NCBI GenBank assembly: GCA_035560415.1 | Contig: DATMZG010000007.1 | Coordinates: 1-19,013, forward strand | Direction of reading: 5' to 3' | Length of the DNA stretch: 19,013 bases | Source of the DNA: DATMXT01 sp035560415 | GTDB taxonomy: Bacteria > Bacillota > Clostridia > Oscillospirales > Feifaniaceae | Shown: piece after piece, positions 7,155 to 14,192 of the stretch | How positions within the stretch are numbered: the stretch's first letter is position 1 | Layout: each line of letters starts with the position of its first letter | The notes under the pieces: model-generated | What the model saw: the letters and a program-made list of their open reading frames with translations, nothing else | Told to the model about the DNA's origin: nothing | Databases searched by the model: none | Translations under genes and position numbers: made by a program

Positions 7155-7734
7155 GTTCGTCATCCTCCTTCTTCTCCTTCCCTTCCTTGTTTTCCCGCAG
7201 CTTTGTCAGCAGCACGCCGGCAGCGCCCGAAACGAGGATGATGAGGACGACGTTGACGCCCAGCCACCAGTTGGCGACAAAGGCCGCGCCCATGATTGCG
7301 GTCAAAACGAAGTCCTTCTTCCTCAGTATGTCCGAGCCCATTTTGATGACCACATCGGCAATGACGGCGGCGACGCCGACCCGCATGGCCGCGAGCGCCG
7401 AGGCCACAAGGCCGGAGGCGGCAAAGGCGGTGTAGAACATGGAGATGACCGACAGGATGATGAGGGGCGGCAGCGCGGTGCCCAAGGTGGTGACAAGCGC
7501 CCCCACGACCCCCGCCACCCGGTAGCCGACCAGAATGGAGGCGTTGACGGCGATGGGCCCCGGCCCCGACTGCGCGATGGCGACGAGGTCGAGCATTTCA
7601 TTTTCGTCAATCCAGCCGTACTCCTCGACAAACCGCTTGCGCATGAGCGGCACAATGACATACCCGCCGCCGATTGTGAAGGCGGAGAGGGTAAAGGTGG
7701 CGGTAAACAATTTAAAAAGCGATATTTTCGGCAT
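7144..7734 (-). CDS. chrA: Chromate transporter family protein, half-size (first of pair)
   Basis: A 196-residue partner of the downstream CHR protein, carrying TIGGGYVIVPLM near the N-terminus and SGPGPIAVNASILVGYRVAG, the second family signature. Several hydrophobic segments follow. The C-terminus is a highly charged cytoplasmic-looking tail (KLRENKEGKEKKEDDEH). AGGGAG lies about seven bases upstream of ATG 7734. It is first in an operon chrA-chrA-ttcA-like-C-module protein. No ChrB or other chromate regulator is nearby, so chromate resistance should not be assumed; the pair may move another oxyanion. Confidence 0.88.
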   Translation of the reverse strand: MPKISLFKLFTATFTLSAFTIGGGYVIVPLMRKRFVEEYGWIDENEMLDLVAIAQSGPGPIAVNASILVGYRVAGVVGALVTTLGTALPPLIILSVISMFYTAFAASGLVASALAAMRVGVAAVIADVVIKMGSDILRKKDFVLTAIMGAAFVANWWLGVNVVLIILVSGAAGVLLTKLRENKEGKEKKEDDEHAA

Positions 7735-7770
7735 GGCATTCTCCCTAAAAAAAGTCGCGTACGGTCTCCT

Positions 7771-7799
7771 ATTATACTACGCAGCGCAAAGCCATGCCA
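7771..7799 (-). promoter_or_regulatory. Probable promoter of the chrA operon
   Basis: A perfect TATAAT (7776-7771 on the minus strand) lies about 37 bases upstream of the ATG at 7734. No convincing -35 box is found 16-18 bases further upstream, so only the -10 element is well supported. Confidence 0.45.
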
Positions 7800-7868
7800 C
7801 CCGTTTTGCGAAATATGTCGTCCCGGTTCACAAAAACTTTACTTTTTTGGTATTGGGTCCGGCGCACA

Positions 7869-7890
7869 AAAGCATCGGCATTTATGCTTT
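7869..7890 (-). terminator. Weak hairpin after the Fe-S aldo/keto reductase gene
   Basis: AAAGCAT (7890-7884) pairs with ATGCTTT (7875-7869) around an 8-base loop, followed by only one further U before G. The stem is short and poor in GC, so termination would be weak. The remaining bases 7800-7868 hold A/T runs but no clear element. Confidence 0.35.
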
Positions 7891-7893
7891 GGC

Positions 7894-9033
7894 TCATGCG
7901 TTTTCAAAGAGCCGCACGGCTTTTTCAAGGTTGCCGACAACGTCGACGCCAAACGGACACCGCGCAAGACAGGCGCCGCACTTGACGCAGGACGAGGGCT
8001 TCACCTCAAGTGATGCGTACCGGCGCTTTAGCTCTTGCGCCCCGCCGCCCTTTGCGGCCTCGTCGGCAAGCCTTGTCACGGCCGCGACGTCGATGTGCGC
8101 GGGGCAGGGGAGGCAGTGGTTGCAGTACATGCAGCGCTTATCCCGCCCGCCGCCGACATTGTTTATGATGTGGGTGAAGTCGAGCGCCTCCTTTGAGGCG
8201 GTGCAGTAGGAGAGGGCGTCTTGCACCTCGTCTACGCTGCCGACCCCGACCAGCACCGAGGCGACGGCCGGCCGGCTTGCCGCGTAGTGGATGCACTGAG
8301 GCACCGACATGGCGGCCTTAAAAGGGGAGTCGCAGGGGTCCAAAAGCCCGCCCGCCGCGAGCGACTTCATGACCGTGATGCTGACGCCCCGCGCCTCGCA
8401 CAGCCGATAAAACTCGGCGCGGGCGGGGTCGATGAAGAGCTCCTCGGGGTAGGGCTCGTCGGCCGGCATCGTGAAAAACCGGTCCATATCCGGAAAGACG
8501 AGGTCGAAGAGCGGGTTGACGCTGAACATGACGACGTCGAACCTGCCGGTCTCGACCAGCTTTGCCGCAACCGCCGGCTCGTGGGAGGAGAATCCGAGGC
8601 ATTTGAAGACGCCCTCGGCCCTCTTTTGCTCCATAAAGGCGATGAGGGGCTGCGACGCCTCCAAATCCTCCACCGTGTCGACGTAGTGCAGCATGCCGAC
8701 GTCGATGTAGTCGGTGCCAAGCCGCGTCAATAGGTCCTCGAGCGCTGCCGCGCACTCGGCGAGGTCTCTCGTCTTCTCGTACTGGCTGTCCTGCCAGGTT
8801 GAGCCGACGTGCCCCTGAATGATCATCCTGTCGCGCCGGCCGCGCAGCACCTCTCCGATGAGGGAGCGCAGGTCGGGCGAAGACAGGTAGATGTCAATGA
8901 TGTTGACGCCGCCCGCCATGGCGGCGTCCATCATGGCGGCGGCGGTTTCTACGGGCTTTCCGTTAAAATATTCGCATCCAAGCCCCACGACGCTCGCCAT
9001 AAGGTCGGTTTTTCCCAGCCTGCGGTATTCCAT
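7894..9033 (-). CDS. Aldo/keto reductase-like protein with C-terminal 2x[4Fe-4S] domain, altered active site
   Basis: A 379-residue protein: aldo/keto reductase barrel (about 1-290) followed by a ferredoxin-like domain. The cluster motifs are CMYCNHCLPCP (Cys301, 304, 307, 310) and CVKCGACLARCP (Cys349, 352, 355, 359). The classical AKR tetrad is Asp, Tyr, Lys, His. Aligning family landmarks by eye, Asp47 and His116 are kept, but the Tyr position (five after the Asp) is Ser52 and the Lys position is His75. Conventional NADPH-dependent carbonyl reduction is therefore doubtful; an electron-transfer or other redox role is possible. I chose ATG 9033 because GGAGG lies seven bases upstream and the protein starts MEYRRLGKTD as the family does. 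It follows the NTF2-like gene by 23 bases. Confidence 0.85.
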   Translation of the reverse strand: MEYRRLGKTDLMASVVGLGCEYFNGKPVETAAAMMDAAMAGGVNIIDIYLSSPDLRSLIGEVLRGRRDRMIIQGHVGSTWQDSQYEKTRDLAECAAALEDLLTRLGTDYIDVGMLHYVDTVEDLEASQPLIAFMEQKRAEGVFKCLGFSSHEPAVAAKLVETGRFDVVMFSVNPLFDLVFPDMDRFFTMPADEPYPEELFIDPARAEFYRLCEARGVSITVMKSLAAGGLLDPCDSPFKAAMSVPQCIHYAASRPAVASVLVGVGSVDEVQDALSYCTASKEALDFTHIINNVGGGRDKRCMYCNHCLPCPAHIDVAAVTRLADEAAKGGGAQELKRRYASLEVKPSSCVKCGACLARCPFGVDVVGNLEKAVRLFENA

Positions 9034-9056
9034 ACATATCCCTCCGCTATCGTTTT

Positions 9057-9374
9057 TCAGTCTAAAATAAACTCCCATTCGCGGAAAATAAGCCCTTGCG
9101 CAAAGTCAAAAACGCAGATGGAGGTGACTCCGCGGGTGTTTACAAGCTCCGTCGCAATGCGCTCACCCTCCCCCGTCATGCGCCGGCAGACAAAGGTGTC
9201 GTCCGAGCCCTCGTAGGCGGCCGTGATGCGGCGCATATAGGCCGTCCGACCGTCCATGACCTCGCTGCCGTTCAAAGTCCAGACGACGTCCTCCGCGAGA
9301 CAGCCCGCGTACTTCTCCCACTGCCTGCTGTTTTCATATTCAAAGAACTCTGTTAGCCGTGCGGCGTTGTCCAT
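9057..9374 (-). CDS. SnoaL/NTF2-like small protein
   Basis: A 105-residue single-domain protein with the NTF2/SnoaL pattern: an N-terminal helix (LTEFFEYENSRQWEKY), then LAEDVVWTLNG and MDGRTAYMRRI, then strands ending in FREWEFILD. This alpha+beta cone fold forms a pocket used by ketosteroid isomerases, polyketide cyclases and many proteins of unknown role. I cannot identify catalytic residues, so no reaction is assigned. GGGGGTGA precedes ATG 9374. It is probably co-transcribed with the Fe-S AKR-like gene 23 bases downstream, suggesting a shared small-molecule substrate (inference). Confidence 0.72.
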   Translation of the reverse strand: MDNAARLTEFFEYENSRQWEKYAGCLAEDVVWTLNGSEVMDGRTAYMRRITAAYEGSDDTFVCRRMTGEGERIATELVNTRGVTSICVFDFAQGLIFREWEFILD

Positions 9375-9395
9375 ACCGTCACCCCCATGAAAACC

Positions 9396-9404
9396 ATCAT
9401 AGCA
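9396..9404 (-). promoter_or_regulatory. Candidate extended -10 element for the NTF2-like/AKR operon
   Basis: The minus strand reads TGC then TATGAT about 22 bases upstream of ATG 9374. No good -35 is visible at the correct distance because the purA terminator lies just upstream. Confidence 0.4.
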
Positions 9405-9422
9405 CTGAAATGGGCAAAAGAA

Positions 9423-9450
9423 AAGGCCCCGGCGCTATGGCCGGGGCCTT
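9423..9450 (-). terminator. Intrinsic terminator of purA
   Basis: An 11-bp perfect GC-rich stem (9423-9433 with 9440-9450) with a 6-base loop, followed on the minus strand by TTCTTTTG. It begins eight bases after the purA stop codon. Confidence 0.87.
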
Positions 9451-9457
9451 AGTAAAA

Positions 9458-10738
9458 TTATCTGAAGATGACGGCGTCTCTGGCCGAGCCGACTGAAATC
9501 ATGCCGACGGGGAAGCCGGTGCGGTCCTCCACAAACCGGACGTAATCCTGCGCGGCTTTCGGCAGGTTTTCAAAGCGGCGCACGCCCGAGATGTCGCACT
9601 TCCAGCCGGGCAGCGTCTCAAGGATGGGCTTGGCCTTGTCGAGCAGGGGCGTGGGCGGGAATTTATCCGTGCGCACGCCGTCCACCTCGTAGGCGACGCA
9701 GACCGGAATCTCGTCCAAGTACCCGAGCACGTCGAGCAGCGAGAGGGCCATGCAGGTCGTGCCCTGAAGCATGCAGCCGTACCGGGTCGCCACGACGTCA
9801 AACCAGCCCATGCGGCGGGGACGGCCGGTCGTCGCGCCGTACTCGCCCTTGTCACCGCCGCGGTCGCGCAGCTCTTTGGCCTCGTCGCCGAAAATCTCGC
9901 TGACGAAGGCGCCGGCCCCGACGGCCGAGGAGTAGGCTTTGACGACGGTCACGATGTCGGTGATGGCGTAGGGCGGAATGCCACCGGCGCCGACGGTGCC
10001 AAAGCCGGCGAGGGGCGAAGAGGAGGTCGTGAAGGGGTAAATGCCGTTGTCGGGGTCTTTCAGGGCGCCGAGCTGCCCCTCGAGCAGCACTTTCCTGCCG
10101 GCTTTGACGGCCGAGCTCAGCAGCTCGGCCACGTCGCCCACCATGGGGCGCAGCCGCTCGGTGAAGCCAAGGAGGGACTCCACGATGGCCGGCGCGTCGA
10201 GCTTCGGGGCGCCGGGGTACAGGGTCTCAAACAGCTTGTTTTTTACGTCGACCGTCTTTGTCAGCCGCTTTTCAAGCAGTTCCCTGTCAAAGAGCTCGCA
10301 GACCTGAATGCCGATTTTGGCGTACTTGTCGGAATAGAAGGGGGCGATGCCGCACTTGGTGGAGCCAAACCCCGCCGTGCCGAGCCGGCCCTCCTCAAGC
10401 TCGTCCTGGAGAATGTGGTAGGGCATGACAACGCAGGCTCTGTCGGAGATGAGCAGATTTGGGGCCGGGACGCCGGAGGCGGTCAGCATGTCGAGCTCCT
10501 TGAAGAGCTTGCCGAGGTCCAACGCGACCCCCTGCCCGATGACGTTTGTCACGTTTGACCTGAAGACGCCCGAGGGCAGCAGGTGGAGCGCAAACTTCCC
10601 GTAATCGTTTATGATGGTGTGGCCGGCGTTTGCGCCACCCTGAAAGCGTACAACGATATCGGCATCGGCCGCGAGGAGATCGGTCATTTTGCCCTTTCCC
10701 TCGTCGCCCCAATTACCGCCTACAATCGCCTGTACCAT
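9458..10738 (-). CDS. purA: Adenylosuccinate synthase
   Basis: A 426-residue enzyme joining IMP and aspartate with GTP to give adenylosuccinate, the first committed step from IMP to AMP in the cytoplasm. Visible motifs: the P-loop GDEGKGK at 11-17, GGANAGHT at 34-41, the substrate loop beginning YPFTTSSSPLAG, and TTGRPRRMGWFD. Length is as expected (about 425-435). I chose ATG 10738, where the protein begins MVQAIVGGNWGDEGKGK, with GGGAG about ten bases upstream; the frame is open to 10933 but the promoter lies within that extension. The gene has its own promoter and terminator, so it is monocistronic and not in a pur cluster. The TSSSPLAGFG stretch differs somewhat from the usual TSSNTTAGG-like form. 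Confidence 0.96.
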   Translation of the reverse strand: MVQAIVGGNWGDEGKGKMTDLLAADADIVVRFQGGANAGHTIINDYGKFALHLLPSGVFRSNVTNVIGQGVALDLGKLFKELDMLTASGVPAPNLLISDRACVVMPYHILQDELEEGRLGTAGFGSTKCGIAPFYSDKYAKIGIQVCELFDRELLEKRLTKTVDVKNKLFETLYPGAPKLDAPAIVESLLGFTERLRPMVGDVAELLSSAVKAGRKVLLEGQLGALKDPDNGIYPFTTSSSPLAGFGTVGAGGIPPYAITDIVTVVKAYSSAVGAGAFVSEIFGDEAKELRDRGGDKGEYGATTGRPRRMGWFDVVATRYGCMLQGTTCMALSLLDVLGYLDEIPVCVAYEVDGVRTDKFPPTPLLDKAKPILETLPGWKCDISGVRRFENLPKAAQDYVRFVEDRTGFPVGMISVGSARDAVIFR

Positions 10739-10772
10739 GATGTAACATCTCCCGTCGTCTAAGTTGCCGGGC

Positions 10773-10787
10773 GTCCCCCGGGGGGAC
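10773..10787 (-). promoter_or_regulatory. GC-rich palindrome in the purA leader
   Basis: On the minus strand GTCCCCC and GGGGGAC face each other with one base between, so a real hairpin would open several central pairs. It lies between the predicted purA transcript start (about 10794) and the ribosome binding site. No U-tract follows. Regulatory role unproven. Confidence 0.35.
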
Positions 10788-10800
10788 ACCTTACAAAGAC

Positions 10801-10829
10801 AGTATAGCACCTGTCTGTCGAGAAGTAAA
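10801..10829 (-). promoter_or_regulatory. Promoter of purA
   Basis: Minus strand: TTTACT (10829-10824), a 17-base spacer, and TATACT (10806-10801) preceded by TGC, an extended -10. It falls inside the longer open frame, which confirms the downstream purA start. Confidence 0.65.
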
Positions 10830-10895
10830 GAATCCGCCCGGTTATTGCCCTGCAAGCTGCCCGTTATAGTACGGCGTACTTCTCGCGGAATTTTG

Positions 10896-12086
10896 TTATA
10901 GCACGATGCCGGTGCGCTTGCCCGTATCGGCAAACTCCTGCTTCAAAGCGGCAAGCGGAAGGCAGCCGGTCAAAACGTCGAGCACCGTGGCCGCCGTGAT
11001 TTTCGCGCCAAGGCAGACAGCCTCGTGGGCGCCCGCAGAGTTGCCCTCCTCAAGCCATTTTTTTGTGTGGGCGTTTTCGTCCCCGTCGAAGAAGGGGAGC
11101 TGGATGGTGGCGCCCGGCACTAGGCGGGTGACGGTCGCAAAGTCGGTGGAGCCGTGCACCCCCGTCTCCTCGGAGAGCTTTTTGGCCCCGTAAAGCTGCG
11201 CGTTTTTCATGAGCGACTTGGAGAGCAGCAGCGACGGCGCCTGGTCGTACATGTCGCAGGTGCGCTTCACCTCAAAAGTGGTGCCGACGGCCTTTGCCGC
11301 CGCCTCGACGCAGTTCATGACGCGGGGCAGCGCCGCCTCAATGGCTGGGCGCTCGGGGGCGCGCAGCTCGACTCTGGCCGACGCGGTGTCGGGAATGAGA
11401 TTGACTGAAATGCCGGTCTCAAGGCCGATGTAGTTGACGGTCACCTTGACGTGCTGGCGCAGGAAGGTCAGCGCCTGAAAGAGCAGCAAGACGGACTCCA
11501 GCGCGTTTATCCCCTTGTCGGGGGCCGAGACCGGGTGGGAGGCGACGCCGTGATACGTGACGTCAAACTCAGTGAGGGCAAGAGACGACATGGGGGTGCG
11601 GGTCTTGGTGTCGGCGTGGAAGCCGATGACAAAATCGAGCTCCCGGAATGCGCCGTTTTTGTACATGACGTTCTTGCCGCCCTCAAGGTTCTCCTCGGCA
11701 GGCGTTCCGACAATGGCCAAGACGCAGTCGGGGGGCTCGGGCAGGCTCATGAGGGCCATGGCCGCGCCGAAGCTGACCGATGGCTGCATATGGTGCCCGC
11801 AGGCGTGGCCGATGCCCTCGACGCAGTCGTATTCGCACATGAGGCCGACAAGGGGGCCGCCCGCGCCCAGCTTCTTTTTGGCAATGAACGCGGTCTCTAC
11901 GCCGCCGTAACCCGCCTCGACCTCAAAGCCGAGCTCTTTTGCCCAGCCGGTGAGCAGCTTAAAAGCCTGATACTCCTTAAATCCGACCTCGGGATTCGCC
12001 CAAATTTCGTCTGCGACGGCCACGAGTTTATCGCTTGCGGCGTCGACCGCGGCCGAGACCGCCTCTTTCATGGCTGAAAGTGTCAT
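10896..12086 (-). CDS. M20-family amidohydrolase / metallopeptidase
   Basis: A 396-residue zinc-dependent amidohydrolase of the M20 group, related to aminoacylases, IAA-amino acid hydrolases and AbgB-like enzymes that release an acyl or aroyl group from an amino acid. Motifs: EIWANPEVGFKE (28-39), HACGHHM (94-100) and GTPAEENLEGG (127-137). A late AGAHEA (351-356) provides a likely fifth metal ligand. A dimerisation domain is probably inserted at about 170-285, after GFHADTKTR. The Cys in ACGHH marks the M20D-type metal-site variant. ATG 12086 has GGAGG five bases upstream. It diverges from the XRE-BCCT genes and has a consensus promoter overlapped by a candidate operator, so substrate-responsive control is likely (inference). 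Exact substrate unknown. Confidence 0.88.
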   Translation of the reverse strand: MTLSAMKEAVSAAVDAASDKLVAVADEIWANPEVGFKEYQAFKLLTGWAKELGFEVEAGYGGVETAFIAKKKLGAGGPLVGLMCEYDCVEGIGHACGHHMQPSVSFGAAMALMSLPEPPDCVLAIVGTPAEENLEGGKNVMYKNGAFRELDFVIGFHADTKTRTPMSSLALTEFDVTYHGVASHPVSAPDKGINALESVLLLFQALTFLRQHVKVTVNYIGLETGISVNLIPDTASARVELRAPERPAIEAALPRVMNCVEAAAKAVGTTFEVKRTCDMYDQAPSLLLSKSLMKNAQLYGAKKLSEETGVHGSTDFATVTRLVPGATIQLPFFDGDENAHTKKWLEEGNSAGAHEAVCLGAKITAATVLDVLTGCLPLAALKQEFADTGKRTGIVL

Positions 12087-12125
12087 ATGTACCTCCGAGA
12101 TTAATATTTATTACATGTACTGAAT

Positions 12126-12155
12126 ATTATACGTTTGCCTGACGGGACATGTCAA
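12126..12155 (-). promoter_or_regulatory. Consensus sigma-A promoter of the M20 amidohydrolase gene
   Basis: Minus strand: TTGACA (12155-12150), an 18-base spacer, and TATAAT (12131-12126). Both hexamers are perfect. A promoter this strong normally needs a repressor, and inverted repeats overlap its -35 box. Confidence 0.8.
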
Positions 12156-12169
12156 CTGACATTTTGTCC
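12145..12169. promoter_or_regulatory. Candidate operator between M20 and XRE genes
   Basis: TGTCA-AC-TGACA (12150-12161) is a perfect inverted repeat. It is flanked by GGACA (12145-12149) and TGTCC (12165-12169), which pair as an outer inverted repeat. It covers the -35 of the M20 promoter and lies about 40 bases upstream of the XRE promoter. The adjacent XRE protein is the natural candidate to bind it (inference). Confidence 0.5.
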
Positions 12170-12199
12170 AAAAAGGAGGTGGCAGGGCGCACGGGGATA

Positions 12200-12208
12200 T
12201 GCTATAAT
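12200..12208 (+). promoter_or_regulatory. Extended -10 promoter of the XRE-BCCT operon
   Basis: TGC followed by a perfect TATAAT (12203-12208), about 24 bases before the GTG start. The -35 region (TGGCAG) is poor, typical of a promoter relying on the extended -10 or on an activator. Confidence 0.55.
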
Positions 12209-12231
12209 CATGATATACTGGGGGTGACGGG

Positions 12232-12447
12232 GTGGAAAATCTGAAGAAAATTCGTGTTCGCCAGGGGCTGACACAGCAGCAGATCGCGGAGGCCACCGGA
12301 ATCAGCCAGAGCCTGCTCTCCAAGTACGAAAACGGCGACCGGACGCCCACCTGCGGCAACCTGATTGCGCTGGCGAGATTTCTCGACACGAGCACCGACT
12401 ACCTGCTGGGGCTCACGTCGGAGAGGACCCCCTACCCCAAAATTTAG
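12232..12447 (+). CDS. XRE-family (Cro/CI-type) transcriptional regulator
   Basis: A 71-residue protein that is almost entirely a Cro/CI-type helix-turn-helix. LTQQQIAEATGISQSLLSKYENGDRTP (residues 13-39) holds the five-helix HTH core, followed by LIALARFLDTSTDYLLGL, the usual closing helices. There is no sensory or oligomerisation domain, so it acts either as a constitutive binder or with a partner. It starts at GTG 12232, preceded by GGGGGTGA. It sits between the divergent M20 gene and the BCCT transporter gene, which starts 39 bases downstream, and probably controls both through the inverted repeats at 12145-12169 (inference). Confidence 0.86.
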   Translation: MENLKKIRVRQGLTQQQIAEATGISQSLLSKYENGDRTPTCGNLIALARFLDTSTDYLLGLTSERTPYPKI

Positions 12448-12486
12448 GGAAACAAAGCTGTTTAAAGCTATTTTAGGAGTGGTCAC

Positions 12487-14109
12487 GTGGAAAAACAAAA
12501 GGGCAGGCTTGACAAGCCGTCCATGTTTATCAGTCTCTTTCTGCTCGCAAGCTTAGTTGTCGCAACCATCATTGCACCCGTCGCCACGACAAAGTTTTTG
12601 GACGACGCACGCATTGAGGCTGTGGACATGCTCGGGTTCTATTTTCTGATAGAGATTTTGTTCTGCCTCGGATTCAACCTATGGCTTGCCTTTTCCAAAT
12701 ACGGCTCGATTAAAATGGGCAAGGAGAAGCCGGATTACAGCGTCTTCAGCTGGATTGCCATGATGTTCTGCGCCGCGATGGGCACCAGCATTCTCTACTG
12801 GTCGGCCATTGAATGGGTCTACTATCTCCAGTGGCCGCCCTTCGGCTACGCGGCCATGTCGCCCGAGGCGATGGAGGTCTCAGTGGCCTATTCCTTCTTC
12901 CACTGGGGGTTTTCGGCCTGGAGCGTCTACGCGGTCGGCGCAGTCACGCTGGCCTACCGGTACTATCTGCGCAAAAAGCCGGACCTGACACTGCAGGCCG
13001 CCTGCGAAGGTGCCCTCGGAAACCGGATTTTCGGCAAGCTCGGCACTGTCATCAATGTCGTCTTCATTTTCGGGATTTTGGGCGGGCTGACCATCACTTA
13101 CGGCACCGGAATCCCGATGCTGACAAACAACCTCGCAAACCTCGCCGGCACGCCCGAGAACTTCACGGTCTACGCCCTGATGATCGTCGTCGTCACTGCG
13201 ACTTTCGCAACTTCCACATTTATCGGTCTTGCCCGTGGCATGCAGTTCATCTCCCGCATCACAACCTGGTGCTGCGCGGCCCTCTGCGGCCTGTTTTTAG
13301 TGCTCGTATGCCCCGGCTTTATTCTCGACAACTTTGTGCAGACGATGGGCATCGTCTTTGACAGGTTCATCACGATGAGCACCTACCTCGACCCCATTCG
13401 CGGCAGCGGCTTCCCGCAGGGCTGGACCTGCTTCTACTGGGCGTGGTGGATTTGCCTCGCCCCCTGGATGTGGGTCTTCATCGCCAAGGTCTCCAAGGGC
13501 CGCAGCATCAAGGCCATCGTCGCCGCCGTCACGCTGTCGGGCTCTTTTGGCTCCTTCCTGTTTTTCGGGACCGTTTCGAGCTACGGCATCAACCGGTATC
13601 TGGCGGGGGCCCTCAACGTCATTGAAATCATGGCGCAGCGGGGGGCCAATCAAGTCATCTCAGAGGTCTCGCTGTCGCTGCCGGGCGGCAAGCTCGTGCT
13701 GGCCCTGTGGCTGCTCACCGGCTTTTGCCTCTTAGTCACCACGATGGACTCGGCCGCCTACTCGCTGGCCGCGGCCGTCACAAAGCGGCTCTCCCCCACG
13801 GAGGACCCGGCAAAACAGCTTCGGCTGTGCTGGGCCATCCTGCTGTCGGTCTCGCCACTCTGCCTCATGTACGCAGGCCAGTTCATTGAGGGGGGCGTGC
13901 CGCTCGGCGGACTTCAGGCCGTCCTCATTTTGACCGGCATCCCGGTCTCGGTCACGGTGTTTTTGGCCATGCACTCCATCTGGAAGTGGCTTATAGAGGA
14001 CTTTGGGCATAAGACGCGGGATGAGATTGCGCGGGAGTTCATGGACCCTGACAAACTGGCGGCGCTTGACGCAAGAAGGGCCGCCGACCCCTCGGTTTCA
14101 AGCTCCTGA
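12487..14109 (+). CDS. BCCT-family betaine/carnitine/choline-type transporter
   Basis: A 540-residue carrier with about 12 membrane segments, length normal for the family. The family's tryptophan box is clear: GWTCFYWAWWICLAPW at 312-327, followed by FIAKVSKGRSIK. The TM3-4 region MMFCAAMGTSILYWSAIEW (92-110) matches the MFxAxMG...YW region. By eye, Trp313, Trp320 and Trp321 correspond to the Trp residues that bind the trimethylammonium group in CaiT/BetP. The next cage position, Tyr in CaiT and Trp in BetP, is Leu324 here, so the ligand may differ from free betaine or carnitine. GTG 12487 has AGGAG about seven bases upstream. It follows the XRE gene in one operon and faces away from the M20 hydrolase gene. 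There are no long osmosensory tails. Confidence 0.93.
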   Translation: MEKQKGRLDKPSMFISLFLLASLVVATIIAPVATTKFLDDARIEAVDMLGFYFLIEILFCLGFNLWLAFSKYGSIKMGKEKPDYSVFSWIAMMFCAAMGTSILYWSAIEWVYYLQWPPFGYAAMSPEAMEVSVAYSFFHWGFSAWSVYAVGAVTLAYRYYLRKKPDLTLQAACEGALGNRIFGKLGTVINVVFIFGILGGLTITYGTGIPMLTNNLANLAGTPENFTVYALMIVVVTATFATSTFIGLARGMQFISRITTWCCAALCGLFLVLVCPGFILDNFVQTMGIVFDRFITMSTYLDPIRGSGFPQGWTCFYWAWWICLAPWMWVFIAKVSKGRSIKAIVAAVTLSGSFGSFLFFGTVSSYGINRYLAGALNVIEIMAQRGANQVISEVSLSLPGGKLVLALWLLTGFCLLVTTMDSAAYSLAAAVTKRLSPTEDPAKQLRLCWAILLSVSPLCLMYAGQFIEGGVPLGGLQAVLILTGIPVSVTVFLAMHSIWKWLIEDFGHKTRDEIAREFMDPDKLAALDARRAADPSVSSS

Positions 14110-14120
14110 CGAAAAATAAG

Positions 14121-14147
14121 AAAGCCGCAGGCGCAGCCTGCGGCTTT
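14121..14147. terminator. Bidirectional intrinsic terminator between BCCT and rubrerythrin genes
   Basis: A 12-bp perfect stem (14121-14132 with 14136-14147) and a 3-base loop. The plus reading is followed by TGCTT. The minus reading is followed by CTTATTTTT, so it serves both convergent genes. Confidence 0.85.
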
Positions 14148-14192
14148 TGCTTCATGCTGTTAAAACCCGCCTTGACAGGGTTATAATAGGTT

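Noticed and set aside
7153..8013. Long plus-strand open frame of 286 codons
   Set aside because: Antisense to a chrA gene and the end of the AKR gene, with Asp/Gly/His-rich low-complexity translation; a shadow frame.
9034..9078. N-terminal extension of the AKR-like protein
   Set aside because: GGAGG positions the start at 9033, and the extension would overlap the upstream NTF2-like gene.
10739..10933. N-terminal extension of purA
   Set aside because: The extension contains the purA promoter and leader palindrome and has no homology to the enzyme; canonical MVQAIVGG starts at 10738.
14173..14188. TTGACA and TATAAT motifs close together on the plus strand
   Set aside because: They are only a few bases apart, so they cannot form one promoter, and they point into the 3' end of the convergent rubrerythrin gene.
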